Shown here in pieces: positions 53,788 through 63,305 of a stretch of 64,000 nucleotides of DNA. The translations under genes and the position numbers were made by a program. The notes beneath the pieces were generated by a model. That model was given only the letters and a program-made list of their open reading frames with translations, was not told the DNA's origin and ran no database searches. Within the stretch, counting starts at the first letter, position 1. Every line of letters begins with the position of its first letter. Origin of the DNA: Pseudomaricurvus sp965656525 (GTDB lineage: Bacteria; Pseudomonadota; Gammaproteobacteria; Pseudomonadales; Cellvibrionaceae); assembly GCA_965656525.1 (NCBI GenBank), contig CBFHKY010000007.1:62001-126000 (forward strand). Reading direction: 5' to 3'.

Positions 53788-54870
53788 ATGCCACTTCTCA
53801 GTTTAAAAGCCGGTGCTACCGCTTACCGGCACATTCAACAGAACGGGCTTGAGCCAAGCCATATCAGCAGCATTTTTGCGGCATCCGGTGCCGCAAAATG
53901 GCTAGCCATCTATGGCTTAGATAAAGTCATTTTCAACGACTGGCTCACCCCTCTTGGCCAACCAGAAAACTTACACACTGTGCGCTTGTTTGGCACATCT
54001 GTGGGAGCCTTTAAGTTGGCGGCTGCCTGTCATCGCAACTCAGCCCAAGGCCTCGACGACCTCGCCCAGGCCTACTGGCAGCAGAATTATCCCAACGGCA
54101 TCACACCGGCGGAGATCGAACGAGAGTTTGTGCACCTACGCCAAGCCGTGCTCGCTGGCGATCACATGAACGACATTCTCAACCACCCTTATTTGCACCT
54201 GTCTTTTGCTGCCGTACGCTGCCACGGGCAATTAGCCAGTGACGCCCCGGCACAACAGCGGCGAGCCTGCGTCAAAGCAGCGCTTAGAAACATCATAGGC
54301 AGGCAAGCACTACAAGACTGTGTGGATCGAGTCGTGTTTCACGACCCGCGCGTGCCTTTTCACATCGCCGGCCTGGATGGCTACACCACTTACGGTGTTG
54401 CTCTGAACACTGAAAACTTTGCCGCCGCCATTACCGCATCGGGTTCTATCCCTGTGTACATGTACGGCATCGAAAACATACCGGGCGCTCCAGAGGGCGT
54501 GTATCGAGATGGCGGACTGCTCGACTATCACCCAGTGCCCGGTAATTTCTGGCAGCATTCCGGGATCGTACTGTACCCGCATTTTTATTCAGCCTGCACC
54601 ATGGGCTGGTTAGATAAGGCTCTGCCCTGGCGCAGGGCCCCAAAAGCCTCTATGACCCATACAGTTTTACTATCCCCCAGCGAAGATTTTTTTGCGCGTA
54701 CACGTTTAGGTCGACCGCCTGACCGGCAAGACTTCAAACGCTTCGCCAACCAAGATGCCTTGCGCAAAGAGCTCTGGCGAGAGGTTATGGATCTCAGCCA
54801 TGAACTTGGGGAGGAATTTCTCAATCTGGCTCGTTCAGGGGATTGGTGTCGCTATTTACGCCCTCTTTAG
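53788..54870 (+). CDS. Patatin-like phospholipase family protein
   Basis: 360 aa. Nucleophile elbow FGTSVGAFKLAAA with S71 (G-x-S-x-G); catalytic Asp in YRDGGLLDYHP (the D-G-G of the Ser-Asp dyad); the Gly-rich oxyanion segment is FAASGAAKWL. It is a cytoplasmic or secreted acyl hydrolase; no signal peptide is seen. The AAAGG before the ATG supports the start. It stands alone between pilU and the transketolase gene. Confidence 0.88.
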   Translation: MPLLSLKAGATAYRHIQQNGLEPSHISSIFAASGAAKWLAIYGLDKVIFNDWLTPLGQPENLHTVRLFGTSVGAFKLAAACHRNSAQGLDDLAQAYWQQNYPNGITPAEIEREFVHLRQAVLAGDHMNDILNHPYLHLSFAAVRCHGQLASDAPAQQRRACVKAALRNIIGRQALQDCVDRVVFHDPRVPFHIAGLDGYTTYGVALNTENFAAAITASGSIPVYMYGIENIPGAPEGVYRDGGLLDYHPVPGNFWQHSGIVLYPHFYSACTMGWLDKALPWRRAPKASMTHTVLLSPSEDFFARTRLGRPPDRQDFKRFANQDALRKELWREVMDLSHELGEEFLNLARSGDWCRYLRPL

Positions 54871-55077
54871 CGGCCGTTAACACCCTTAGAAATAAAGAAT
54901 TCCTAAGTGCAAATAAGAAATTATTGAATATTTGGCCATTTTGTCTTTACCTGCCACATCAGGTGAGGGAAAATGCCGCTCCATTTTTCATGACTGCTCA
55001 GGCAATGCCAATAGGCAACTGTACTGGCGGTCTTTTGTACTTTTCAGCTGTCTCAATTCAGCAGGAGCCATGAGCCC

Positions 55078-57177
55078 ATGCCAACTCGCGCCGAACTCGC
55101 CAACGCCATCCGTGTACTTAGTATGGATGCCGTTCAAAAAGCCAACAGTGGTCACCCCGGTGCCCCTATGGGCATGGCCGACATTGCCGAAGTCCTGTGG
55201 AATGACTTCTTAAAGCACAACCCAAGCAACCCAAACTGGCCCGACCGCGATCGCTTTGTGCTGTCCAATGGCCACGGTTCCATGCTGATCTACTCTTTGT
55301 TGCATTTGTCTGGCTACGACTTATCCATCGATGATCTAAAAAACTTCCGTCAACTGCACTCCAAAACACCAGGTNNNNNNNNNNNNNNNNNNNNNNNNNN
55401 NNNNNNNNNNNNNNNNNNNNNNNNNNNNNNNNNNNNNNNNNNNNNNNNNNNNNNNNNNNNNNNNNNNNNNNNCCACCCAGAATACGGATACGCTCCAGGA
55501 ATTGAGACCACCACCGGCCCACTTGGACAAGGCATTACCAATGCAGTAGGCATGGCGCTGGCTGAAAAAGTTCTAGCCGCCCAGTTTAATCGTGAAAACC
55601 ACGCCATTGTCGATCACCACACCTACACCTTCTTAGGTGACGGCTGTTTGATGGAAGGCATCTCTCATGAAGCGTGCTCATTGGCAGGCACCTTGGGTCT
55701 GGGCAAATTGATTGCCTTTTACGACGACAACGGCATTTCAATCGATGGCGAAGTGGAAGGTTGGTTCACTGATGACACACCAAAACGCTTCGAAGCTTAC
55801 GGCTGGCACGTAATATCAGGTGTTGATGGCCACGACAGCAACGCGATTAAAGCCGCCATTGAAGCGGCTCGCGCTGAAGGCGACAAGCCCACCTTGATAT
55901 GCTGCAAAACCGTGATCGGTTTTGGTTCACCTAACAAGCAAGGTAAAGAAGATTGTCACGGTGCTCCACTCGGCACCGATGAGATCGCTTTGGTGCGCAA
56001 AACTCTGAATTGGGAATACGGCCCGTTTGAAATTCCTACCGACATCGCGGAAACGTGGAACGCACAAAACGCTGGCGCCCAAGCTGAGAGCGACTGGCAA
56101 GGCCGTTTTGAAGCTTACAAAGTTGCGCATCCCGAGCTGGCCGCTGAATTTGAGCGTCGCGTTATCAAAGGTGAGTTACCTGCTGACTTTTCTGAAAAAG
56201 CCGATGCTTATATTCGCGAGTGCCAAGAAAAAGGCGAAAAAGTAGCTTCGCGTAAAGCCTCACAAAACACCCTTAATGCCTTTGGCCCGCTACTGCCAGA
56301 AATACTGGGCGGCTCCGCCGATCTGGCTGGCTCTAACCTGACCTTATGGAAAGGCTGCAAAGGCGTTGAGGCCAACGATGCCAACGGCAATTACATCTAC
56401 TACGGTGTCCGTGAATTCGCCATGAGCGCCATCATGAACGGCATCACTCTGCACGGTGGCTTTGTCACTTACGGTGCGACCTTCTTGATGTTTATGGAAT
56501 ACGCGCGCAACGCCGTACGCATGGCAGCATTGATGAAGCAACAAAGCATCTTTGTGTACACCCACGATTCTATCGGCCTAGGCGAAGATGGCCCAACTCA
56601 CCAGCCTGTCGAGCAAATCGCCAGCCTACGCATGACCCCCAATATGCACTTGTGGCGCCCCTGTGATGCTACCGAATCGGCAGTATCGTGGAAGTCCGCT
56701 ATTGAACGTCGAGATGGCCCTTCAGCGTTGATTTTCTCCCGCCAAGGGCTAGGCCCACAAGCCCGAGACGATCAGCAATTGGCAGACATTGCTCGCGGTG
56801 GCTACGTGCTTAAAGACTGCGATGGCGAAGCCGATGCCATCATTATTGCCACCGGCTCAGAAGTGCAGCTGGCAGTAGATGCCGCTGCACAACTGACAGC
56901 TAACGGCAAAAAAATTCGTGTGGTTTCCATGCCTTGCGCCGAGATATTCCAAGCGCAAGATGCCGAGTATCGCCAACAAGTACTGCCCATAGAAGTCGCT
57001 GCACGCGTGGCCGTGGAAGCCGGCCATGAAGATTACTGGTGGAAATACGTCGGTCTTGATGGTCGTGTCGTGGGCATGAGCACCTTTGGTGAATCGGCTC
57101 CGGGTGACCAACTGATGGAATACTTTGGCTTTACTGTAGACAATGTTGTTGCCGCCGTTGAAGAAACGCTGGATTAA
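55078..57177 (+). CDS. tkt: Transketolase (with an assembly gap)
   Basis: 699 codons as it stands, but 33 of them are undetermined because of 98 N at 55375-55472. TPP enzyme of the pentose phosphate pathway: SGHPGAPMGMADIAEVLW with its His near the N-terminus, GDGCLMEGISHEA (Mg/TPP Asp and Glu), HDSIGLGEDGPTHQPVEQIA and a C-terminal domain with TGSEV. In other transketolases TPG is directly followed by HPE, so the N-run probably replaces nothing (699-33 = 666, the family length). Frame is kept across the gap only by chance of N count. Start ATG 55078; AGGAG lies further upstream. Confidence 0.96.
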   Translation: MPTRAELANAIRVLSMDAVQKANSGHPGAPMGMADIAEVLWNDFLKHNPSNPNWPDRDRFVLSNGHGSMLIYSLLHLSGYDLSIDDLKNFRQLHSKTPGXXXXXXXXXXXXXXXXXXXXXXXXXXXXXXXXXHPEYGYAPGIETTTGPLGQGITNAVGMALAEKVLAAQFNRENHAIVDHHTYTFLGDGCLMEGISHEACSLAGTLGLGKLIAFYDDNGISIDGEVEGWFTDDTPKRFEAYGWHVISGVDGHDSNAIKAAIEAARAEGDKPTLICCKTVIGFGSPNKQGKEDCHGAPLGTDEIALVRKTLNWEYGPFEIPTDIAETWNAQNAGAQAESDWQGRFEAYKVAHPELAAEFERRVIKGELPADFSEKADAYIRECQEKGEKVASRKASQNTLNAFGPLLPEILGGSADLAGSNLTLWKGCKGVEANDANGNYIYYGVREFAMSAIMNGITLHGGFVTYGATFLMFMEYARNAVRMAALMKQQSIFVYTHDSIGLGEDGPTHQPVEQIASLRMTPNMHLWRPCDATESAVSWKSAIERRDGPSALIFSRQGLGPQARDDQQLADIARGGYVLKDCDGEADAIIIATGSEVQLAVDAAAQLTANGKKIRVVSMPCAEIFQAQDAEYRQQVLPIEVAARVAVEAGHEDYWWKYVGLDGRVVGMSTFGESAPGDQLMEYFGFTVDNVVAAVEETLD
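55375..55472. other. Run of 98 N (assembly gap)
   Basis: The last determined bases before it read CCAGGT and the first after it CCACCC. Family comparison of transketolase (TPG followed by HPE) suggests that the two sides abut or overlap. Confidence 0.99.
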
Positions 57178-57238
57178 TCGACGCTCAACACTGGCATAAT
57201 CGGCCTGCAAAACTGTGGGCCAACTGGACGGAGTCACC

Positions 57239-58297
57239 GTGTCACAACAAGCTGCACCTACTGCTCCGTCTACGCAACGTCCTATGCGGCTGGCCATTAA
57301 TGGTTACGGTCGCATTGGGCGCTCTATTCTGCGGGCTCTGTTTGAATCACACCTACACCAACAGCTTCAGATTGTAGCCATTAACGAGCTAGCCGATTGT
57401 AAGACCATCGCTCACCTCACCAAATACGACTCAACGCACGGCCGCTTTCCGGCAGAAGTCTCCGCTACCGATGATCAGTTGCGCATCAACGATCACGTTA
57501 TCCAAATACTGCACCATAAAAACTTGGAAAATTTGCCTTGGGCAGAGCTAGACATTGATTTGGTGATGGAGTGCACCGGCGCTTTTAGCGATCGCGCCAC
57601 AGCACAAAAGCACCTAGACCGAGGCGCGCGGCGAGTACTGTTTAGCCAACCTGCAGAAACCGATGTTGATGCCACGATTGTGTTTGGTGTAAACGAACAA
57701 GATCTACAGGCCAGCCATCGCATTGTCTCCAACGCCTCCTGCACAACCAATTGCAGCATTCCGGTAATCAAAGCCCTACACGATGCGTTTAATATCGACA
57801 GCGGCGTGATCACAACATTGCACTCGGCCATGAACGACCAGCCAGTCATCGATGCTTACCACCATACAGATCTGCGTAAAACACGCTCAGCTATTAACTC
57901 GATGATCCCCGTAGACACAGGTTTAGCGCGTGGTATCGAACGCTTCTTGCCTGCACTGGCAGGCTGTTTCGAAGCGCAAGCCATGCGAATACCCATTGCC
58001 AACGTTTCTGCCATAGACCTGTCTGTGGTCGTCAAGCAAGACGTCACCTGTGAACAGGTGAATCGACTGCTTAAACAAGCCGCTGAACAACAATTCAGCG
58101 GCATTTTGGGATTCACTGAAGAGCTGCTCGCCTCTTGCGACTTCAATCACGACCCACGCTCTGGGGTTGTGGATGCAGGCCAGACGCGCGTGGCCGGCAA
58201 ACGACTTATCAAGGTACTGGTCTGGTTCGATAATGAATGGGGCTATGCCAACCGCATGCTAGACGTGGCCAGCACTTGGCTGTGCACCCCGCGCTAA
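57239..58297 (+). CDS. epd: Erythrose-4-phosphate dehydrogenase (GapA/Epd family)
   Basis: 352 aa GAPDH-fold enzyme. NAD motif NGYGRIGRSILRALFE, catalytic Cys in SNASCTTNC (C168), HSAMNDQPVIDAYHHTDLRKT and NHDPRSGVVDAGQTRV, which match Epd more than GapA. It oxidises D-erythrose 4-phosphate toward pyridoxal phosphate in the DXP-dependent pathway. Start GTG 57239 with GGAG 5 nt before (57230-57233); an earlier GTG at 57215 is less likely. It follows tkt by 61 bp and precedes pgk, the order of Pseudomonas tkt-epd-pgk-fba. Confidence 0.92.
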   Translation: MSQQAAPTAPSTQRPMRLAINGYGRIGRSILRALFESHLHQQLQIVAINELADCKTIAHLTKYDSTHGRFPAEVSATDDQLRINDHVIQILHHKNLENLPWAELDIDLVMECTGAFSDRATAQKHLDRGARRVLFSQPAETDVDATIVFGVNEQDLQASHRIVSNASCTTNCSIPVIKALHDAFNIDSGVITTLHSAMNDQPVIDAYHHTDLRKTRSAINSMIPVDTGLARGIERFLPALAGCFEAQAMRIPIANVSAIDLSVVVKQDVTCEQVNRLLKQAAEQQFSGILGFTEELLASCDFNHDPRSGVVDAGQTRVAGKRLIKVLVWFDNEWGYANRMLDVASTWLCTPR

Positions 58298-58465
58298 CAC
58301 GCTAAAAGGCTTTACTGCCAGATCAGTGCCGTCTGCCATTCACTGATCATTTGTATTGCTTTCCTCTCATCTTGCAAAATGACCATTGAATCCGCTCAAC
58401 GTTTATTTGTTGAACCCCACCAAAACCCACCCCTTCATCAATACCTCTGTCACAAATTACCTGTG

Positions 58466-58471
58466 TATAAT
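58466..58471 (+). promoter_or_regulatory. Candidate -10 box of a pgk promoter
   Basis: A perfect TATAAT lies 83 bp before the pgk start, in a 256-bp gap after epd. The upstream -35 element is poor. It suggests a separate promoter for pgk-fba. Confidence 0.4.
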
Positions 58472-58553
58472 GGGCGCTGAATCAGCGCTAGACTGAGCAC
58501 AACATTCAATACACAACAGCCCACTCACAGTGAACAATAGAGGACGAACAGGA

Positions 58554-59714
58554 ATGGTTGTAAAACAGATGATGGAATTGGATCTGGCGGGCAAGCGCGT
58601 ACTGATCCGCGAAGACTTAAACGTACCGGTCAAAAATGGACTTGTCACCAGCGACGCTCGTATTCGTGCCGCTCTGCCATCCCTAACGCACGCACTCAAA
58701 GCGGGCGCTAAAGTCATTGTGATGTCTCATTTGGGCCGCCCTACTGAGGGTGAATATGCCGAAGAGTTCTCTATGCAGCCCGTGGCTGATCACCTTGGCA
58801 CTCTGTTAGGCCGTACCGTGCCAGTCATTAAAGACTGGCAGCAAGGCATCGACATCGCCGACGGAGAGCTGGTGCTTCTAGAGAATGTACGCTTCAATCC
58901 GGGCGAAAAGAAAGACAACGAAGATTTAGCCAAAGCTTACGCCGCCCTATGTGACATCTTTGTGATGGACGCTTTCGGCACGGCACACCGAGCACAAGCT
59001 TCCACTCACGGCGTGGCTAAGTTTGCCCCTATAGCTTGTGCTGGCCCATTATTAGCTGCCGAGTTGGATGCCTTAGAAAAAGCTCTCGCCAACCCCGCGC
59101 GCCCTATGGTGGCGATTGTTGGTGGCTCAAAAGTGTCCACCAAACTTACTGTGCTGGAAACCCTATCCGATAAGGTAGATCAATTGATTGTCGGTGGCGG
59201 CATCGCCAACACATTTTTGGCGGCCAGCGGCAAGCCCGTAGGCAAATCGCTTTACGAAGAAGATTTAATCCCCAACGCTAAAGCCTTGATGGAAAAATGT
59301 GACATCCCTGTACCCACCGACGTAGTAACGGGCAAAGAGTTCTCTGAAACCGCCGAGGCCACTCTTAAAAGCGCTGACAATGTCACTAGCGACGACATGA
59401 TTTTTGATATTGGGCCCGATACTTCTGCTGTTTTGGCAAAGATCCTGCAGGATGCCAAAACCATCATTTGGAATGGCCCCGTAGGTGTGTTTGAATTTGA
59501 CCAATTTGGTCAAGGCACAGAGGCTATTTCTAAAGCAATTGCAGAAAGCGCTGGGTTTTCCATTGCTGGCGGCGGCGATACCTTGGCAGCGGTAGACAAA
59601 TACGGCATTGCTGATAAGGTTTCCTACATCTCCACCGGTGGCGGTGCTTTCTTAGAGTACGTTGAAGGCAAGGTTTTACCAGCCGTTGCCATTTTGGAAG
59701 AACGCGCCAAATAA
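58554..59714 (+). CDS. pgk: Phosphoglycerate kinase
   Basis: 386 aa, family length. IREDLNVPVKNGLVTSDARI, VIVMSHLGRPTEG, LLENVRFNPGEKKDNEDLAK and the C-terminal GGGDTLAAVDKYG are conserved substrate- and ATP-binding signatures. It transfers phosphate between 1,3-bisphosphoglycerate and ADP. The frame opens with GTG at 58530; AGAGGA 8 nt before ATG 58554 favours the latter. Followed after a strong hairpin by fba. Confidence 0.97.
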   Translation: MVVKQMMELDLAGKRVLIREDLNVPVKNGLVTSDARIRAALPSLTHALKAGAKVIVMSHLGRPTEGEYAEEFSMQPVADHLGTLLGRTVPVIKDWQQGIDIADGELVLLENVRFNPGEKKDNEDLAKAYAALCDIFVMDAFGTAHRAQASTHGVAKFAPIACAGPLLAAELDALEKALANPARPMVAIVGGSKVSTKLTVLETLSDKVDQLIVGGGIANTFLAASGKPVGKSLYEEDLIPNAKALMEKCDIPVPTDVVTGKEFSETAEATLKSADNVTSDDMIFDIGPDTSAVLAKILQDAKTIIWNGPVGVFEFDQFGQGTEAISKAIAESAGFSIAGGGDTLAAVDKYGIADKVSYISTGGGAFLEYVEGKVLPAVAILEERAK

Positions 59715-59732
59715 GCACTTCGCCGTTTAGTT

Positions 59733-59758
59733 AGGCCCTAAGTGCTGACTTAGGGCCT
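59733..59758 (+). terminator. Strong hairpin between pgk and fba
   Basis: AGGCCCTAAG (59733-59742), loop TGCTGA, CTTAGGGCCT (59749-59758): a perfect 10-bp stem 18 bp after the pgk stop with no T-tract, so it may be an mRNA-processing or attenuating element. Confidence 0.6.
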
Positions 59759-59816
59759 GCAATAACCAATATCGACACACAAAACCGAATCATTTTTTAA
59801 AATACAGGACGACATC

Positions 59817-60881
59817 ATGGCCCTTATTAGCATGCGACAGCTACTGGATCACGCCGCCGAATACGGATACGGCGTACCCGCTTTTAACGTCAACAACTTA
59901 GAGCAAATGCGCGCCATTATGGAAGCGGCCAAACAGACCGATTCCCCAGTGATTGTGCAAGCTTCGGCCGGTGCGCGCAAATACGCTGGCGCACCTTTCC
60001 TGCGCCACCTTATTCTGGCAGCCATTGAAGAGTTCCCAGAAATTCCCGTATGTATGCACCAGGATCACGGCACCTCACCGACCGTTTGCCAGCGCTCTAT
60101 TCAGCTGGGTTTCAGCTCCGTTATGATGGACGGCTCACTCGGCACTGACGGTAAAACCCCCACCAGCTATGAATACAATGTGGACGTTACTCGTCGCACT
60201 GTCGAAATGGCTCACGGTTGTGGCGTGTCCGTCGAAGGCGAACTGGGCTGCTTGGGCTCACTGGAAACCGGTGAGGCAGGCGAAGAAGATGGCATTGGTG
60301 CTGCGGGCAAACTGACTCACGATCAAATGCTGACCAACCCAGAAGAAGCCGCTGACTTCGTTAAGAAAACCAATGTGGATGCATTGGCCATTGCCTGCGG
60401 TACATCACACGGCGCTTACAAATTTACACGCCCACCCACAGACGATATTTTGGCCATTGATCGCATTAAAGAAATTCACAAGCGTATCCCTGGTACTCAC
60501 TTGGTGATGCACGGCTCTTCCTCGGTTCCTCAAGACTGGCTGTCGATCATCAACGAATTTGGTGGGGAAATCCCAGAGACCTATGGCGTCCCCGTCGAAC
60601 AGATCGTGGAAGGCATCAAACATGGTGTGCGCAAAGTCAACATCGACACCGATTTGCGCCTGGCCTCCACCGGTGCAGTGCGCCGCTTTTTGGCCGCCAA
60701 CCCTGCTGAATTCGATCCACGTAAGTACTTAAAAGAAACCGTCGACGCCATGAGGGACATCTGTATCGCTCGCTACGAGGCATTTGGCACTGCTGGTAAC
60801 GCCAGCAAGATCAAAGCTTTGAGCCTAGACAGCATGTTTGAGCGCTACGAGCGAGGCGAACTGGATGCAAAAGTTAACTGA
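59817..60881 (+). CDS. fba: Class II fructose-bisphosphate aldolase
   Basis: 354 aa, CbbA/Calvin-type length. The zinc ligands are in PVCMHQDHGTSP (H81, D83/H84 region), followed by EGELGCLGSLETGEAGEEDG and VMHGSSSVPQ; VNIDTDLRLAST near the C-terminus is the substrate-binding segment. It is the last gene of the carbon block. AGGA lies before the ATG, and a very good terminator follows. Confidence 0.97.
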   Translation: MALISMRQLLDHAAEYGYGVPAFNVNNLEQMRAIMEAAKQTDSPVIVQASAGARKYAGAPFLRHLILAAIEEFPEIPVCMHQDHGTSPTVCQRSIQLGFSSVMMDGSLGTDGKTPTSYEYNVDVTRRTVEMAHGCGVSVEGELGCLGSLETGEAGEEDGIGAAGKLTHDQMLTNPEEAADFVKKTNVDALAIACGTSHGAYKFTRPPTDDILAIDRIKEIHKRIPGTHLVMHGSSSVPQDWLSIINEFGGEIPETYGVPVEQIVEGIKHGVRKVNIDTDLRLASTGAVRRFLAANPAEFDPRKYLKETVDAMRDICIARYEAFGTAGNASKIKALSLDSMFERYERGELDAKVN

Positions 60882-60905
60882 TCCTCAGCTTAACGTTTGA
60901 TTCCA

Positions 60906-60937
60906 CAAAAAACGCGAGCTGGCCTCGCGTTTTTTTA
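60906..60937 (+). terminator. Intrinsic terminator of fba
   Basis: ACGCGAG (60912-60918), loop CTGGC, CTCGCGT (60924-60930) followed by TTTTTTT. A-tract upstream; strong and potentially bidirectional. Confidence 0.9.
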
Positions 60938-61064
60938 TATCTGCCACTAACACCGTTGGTAGCTTATATAGCACCGATGACGACAGATTGATTGCTCATT
61001 TGAGACAAAAAGGTTACTCTAATCGCTAATCAATCTCATTTATATACCCATCAAGAAAATTGCT

Positions 61065-61382
61065 ATGTCCTCAGGTTCAATAACTGCAACCACCGCAGAA
61101 TATGCATCACGCACCGATTTACGAACGCTAGATCAATGCAAAAAAGGCGAGCTATTGCGCCTTGAAGCACTTGTGGCACAGCCAGCTTTCGGCGACTTGG
61201 ATGATGAAGTCACCATGCGTCTTAAAGAACTGGGGTTCTTGCCCGGAGCAACCTTTTCTATTTTAGGGTTTGGCTTTCTGGGGCGCGACCCACTGTCGGT
61301 TAAAGTGGCTGGAACAAAGTTTGCGCTAAGACGCAGAGAAGCCAGCAAACTGTTGGTGAGCAAGGTAGAGAACGAACTATGA
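61065..61382 (+). CDS. feoA: Ferrous iron transport protein FeoA
   Basis: 105 aa SH3-like FeoA domain, with an N-terminal extension of ~25 residues before LDQCKKGELLRLEAL. EVTMRLKELGFLPGATFSIL and FALRRREASKLLV are the FeoA core. It supports FeoB. Its stop overlaps the feoB start as ATGA. Upstream, 61000-61064 is A/T-rich and contains weak GATT repeats; a Fur site is not convincing. Confidence 0.93.
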   Translation: MSSGSITATTAEYASRTDLRTLDQCKKGELLRLEALVAQPAFGDLDDEVTMRLKELGFLPGATFSILGFGFLGRDPLSVKVAGTKFALRRREASKLLVSKVENEL

Positions 61383-63235
61383 GCCGTACTGTGCGCTTTG
61401 CCTTAGTTGGCAACCCAAACTGCGGTAAAACATCGCTGTTTAATCACCTGACTGGTGCTCGAGCCAAGGTCGCCAATTACCCCGGTGTAACCGTTGAACG
61501 GCGCGCTGGCCCCGTTATCAATATTGACAGTTCTGTCGAAGTGGTTGACCTGCCCGGCACCTATAGCCTGCACGTATCTTCACTGGATGAGAAAGTCGCT
61601 CGAGATATGATTCTTGGGCAAATGCCTGGTGAAGCCCCGCCGGATTTTCTGGTCGCAGTGATTGACGCCACCAACATGCGCTTAGGTTTACGGTTGGTAC
61701 TGGAATTGATGCAGCTTGGTCGCCCAATGATTTTAGCGCTCAACCAGATGGATGCTGCTCGTAGTCGTGGTATTCAAATCGACACTGCGGGTCTCGAGCA
61801 ATCTCTTGGCATTCCAGTGATTGAAACCGTTGCCTTGCGCCGCCAAGGCTCCATCAAACTGCGAGAAGCCATTGATCAGGCTGCACAACGCTTCGACGGT
61901 CAAACGGCTGAGGTCATTGAGGACACAGAAGCCACCAGAAAGGAATCCGTAGAAGCTGTCTATGAGCGTATCGAGCAATTACTCGCTAAAAATATGACTG
62001 CGCCAACCACCACCAGTAGTTGGCAAGACAAACTAGACCGCTTGGTAATGCATCCTGTTATTGGTATTGCCTTTTTATTTGCAGTACTGCTGACTATATT
62101 TCAAGCCGTTTTTGCTTGGGCATCACCTGTGGTTGATCTGATCGATGGTGGCTTCGGCTTAGCGGGCGAGGTCGTCGCCCATAACTTGCCTGACGGCATC
62201 CTCAAAGATTTTATCGTAGACGGTCTCATTGCCGGCGTGGGGGGCGTGTTGGTCTTCTTGCCACAGATTGTCATTCTGTTCTTTTTTATCTTGCTACTGG
62301 AAGATTCAGGCTACCTCACCCGCGCCGCCTTTTTGCTGGATCGCCCTATGCGTGGGGTTGGACTTTCCGGCCGTTCTTTTATTCCGCTACTGTCCAGTTT
62401 TGCCTGCGCCGTGCCTGGCATTATGTCTACTCGCACCGTACCCGACCCTCGTGAGCGCTTAATCGCCATCATGGTGGCGCCGCTTATGACCTGTTCAGCG
62501 CGCTTGCCAGTGTACACGCTCATCATTGCGGCATTTATTCCCGACTTAACCGTTCTGGGCATATTTAACCTTCAAGGCTTAACGTTGTTTGCACTGTATA
62601 TTGCCGGCATCGTCAGTGCCGCTGGGGCCGCTTGGCTATTGCGATTGCGACATATCCGTGAAGAATACCCTTTGCTACTGGAACTGCCTTGTTTCCGCTG
62701 GCCATCCCCTTATCACTTAATGATTGGGTTGCGAGAGCGCACTTGGATATTCGTGCGCCGCGTGGGTACGGTCATTCTTACTCTGTCTATCATCCTCTGG
62801 GCGCTGGCCACCTTCCCTGGGCCACCTGAAGATGCCATTCGCCCCGCTATCGAATACAGCTTTGCAGGCCAGCTTGGGCAATTTATGCAGCCGCTGTTTT
62901 CACCCATGGGGTTTAACTGGCAAATGTGTGTGGCACTGATTCCAGCCATGGCAGCTCGCGAAGTGGCCATCAGTGCATTGGCCACCGTCTATGCTGTTGG
63001 CGCTGATACCGCCGAAGCAGCGCTAGGACAAACACTGGGAGCCAGCTGGAGCGTTCCTGTGGCATTAGCCTACTTGGCATGGTTCGTTTACGCACCACAG
63101 TGCTTGGCAACCATTGCCGTCGTGCGCCGTGAAACCAATTCCGTTGCTGCCACTGTATTTTTTACCGTGTATTTGTTTGCTCTGGCGTATCTGGCAGCCG
63201 TGGCAACCTACCAAATAGCTTCGCTATTTTTGTAG
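61379..63235 (+). CDS. feoB: Ferrous iron transporter FeoB
   Basis: 618 aa. N-terminal G domain with GNPNCGKTS (11-19), the G2/G3 region NYPGVTVERRAG and VDLPGTYSLH, and NQMD as G4. After a helical spacer come about eight membrane helices (two Gate motifs with SFACAVPGIMSTR and MTCSARLPVYTLII). It imports Fe(II) across the inner membrane. It is shorter than E. coli FeoB (773 aa), within the range of the short type. It overlaps feoA by 4 bp. Confidence 0.97.
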   Translation: MSRTVRFALVGNPNCGKTSLFNHLTGARAKVANYPGVTVERRAGPVINIDSSVEVVDLPGTYSLHVSSLDEKVARDMILGQMPGEAPPDFLVAVIDATNMRLGLRLVLELMQLGRPMILALNQMDAARSRGIQIDTAGLEQSLGIPVIETVALRRQGSIKLREAIDQAAQRFDGQTAEVIEDTEATRKESVEAVYERIEQLLAKNMTAPTTTSSWQDKLDRLVMHPVIGIAFLFAVLLTIFQAVFAWASPVVDLIDGGFGLAGEVVAHNLPDGILKDFIVDGLIAGVGGVLVFLPQIVILFFFILLLEDSGYLTRAAFLLDRPMRGVGLSGRSFIPLLSSFACAVPGIMSTRTVPDPRERLIAIMVAPLMTCSARLPVYTLIIAAFIPDLTVLGIFNLQGLTLFALYIAGIVSAAGAAWLLRLRHIREEYPLLLELPCFRWPSPYHLMIGLRERTWIFVRRVGTVILTLSIILWALATFPGPPEDAIRPAIEYSFAGQLGQFMQPLFSPMGFNWQMCVALIPAMAAREVAISALATVYAVGADTAEAALGQTLGASWSVPVALAYLAWFVYAPQCLATIAVVRRETNSVAATVFFTVYLFALAYLAAVATYQIASLFL

Positions 63236-63305
63236 ACCCACTGATTTTTATGGGAGTCTTGGGGTCTTATAACTGATCGAGCATGTTGAATAGAGGCAAG
63301 ATGAT

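Noticed and set aside
55375..55472. Novel insertion in transketolase
   Set aside because: The bases are N, so nothing can be said about content, and family comparison suggests no insertion.
60990..61064. Fur box before feoA
   Set aside because: Only weak GATT-like repeats with few matches to the 19-bp consensus.
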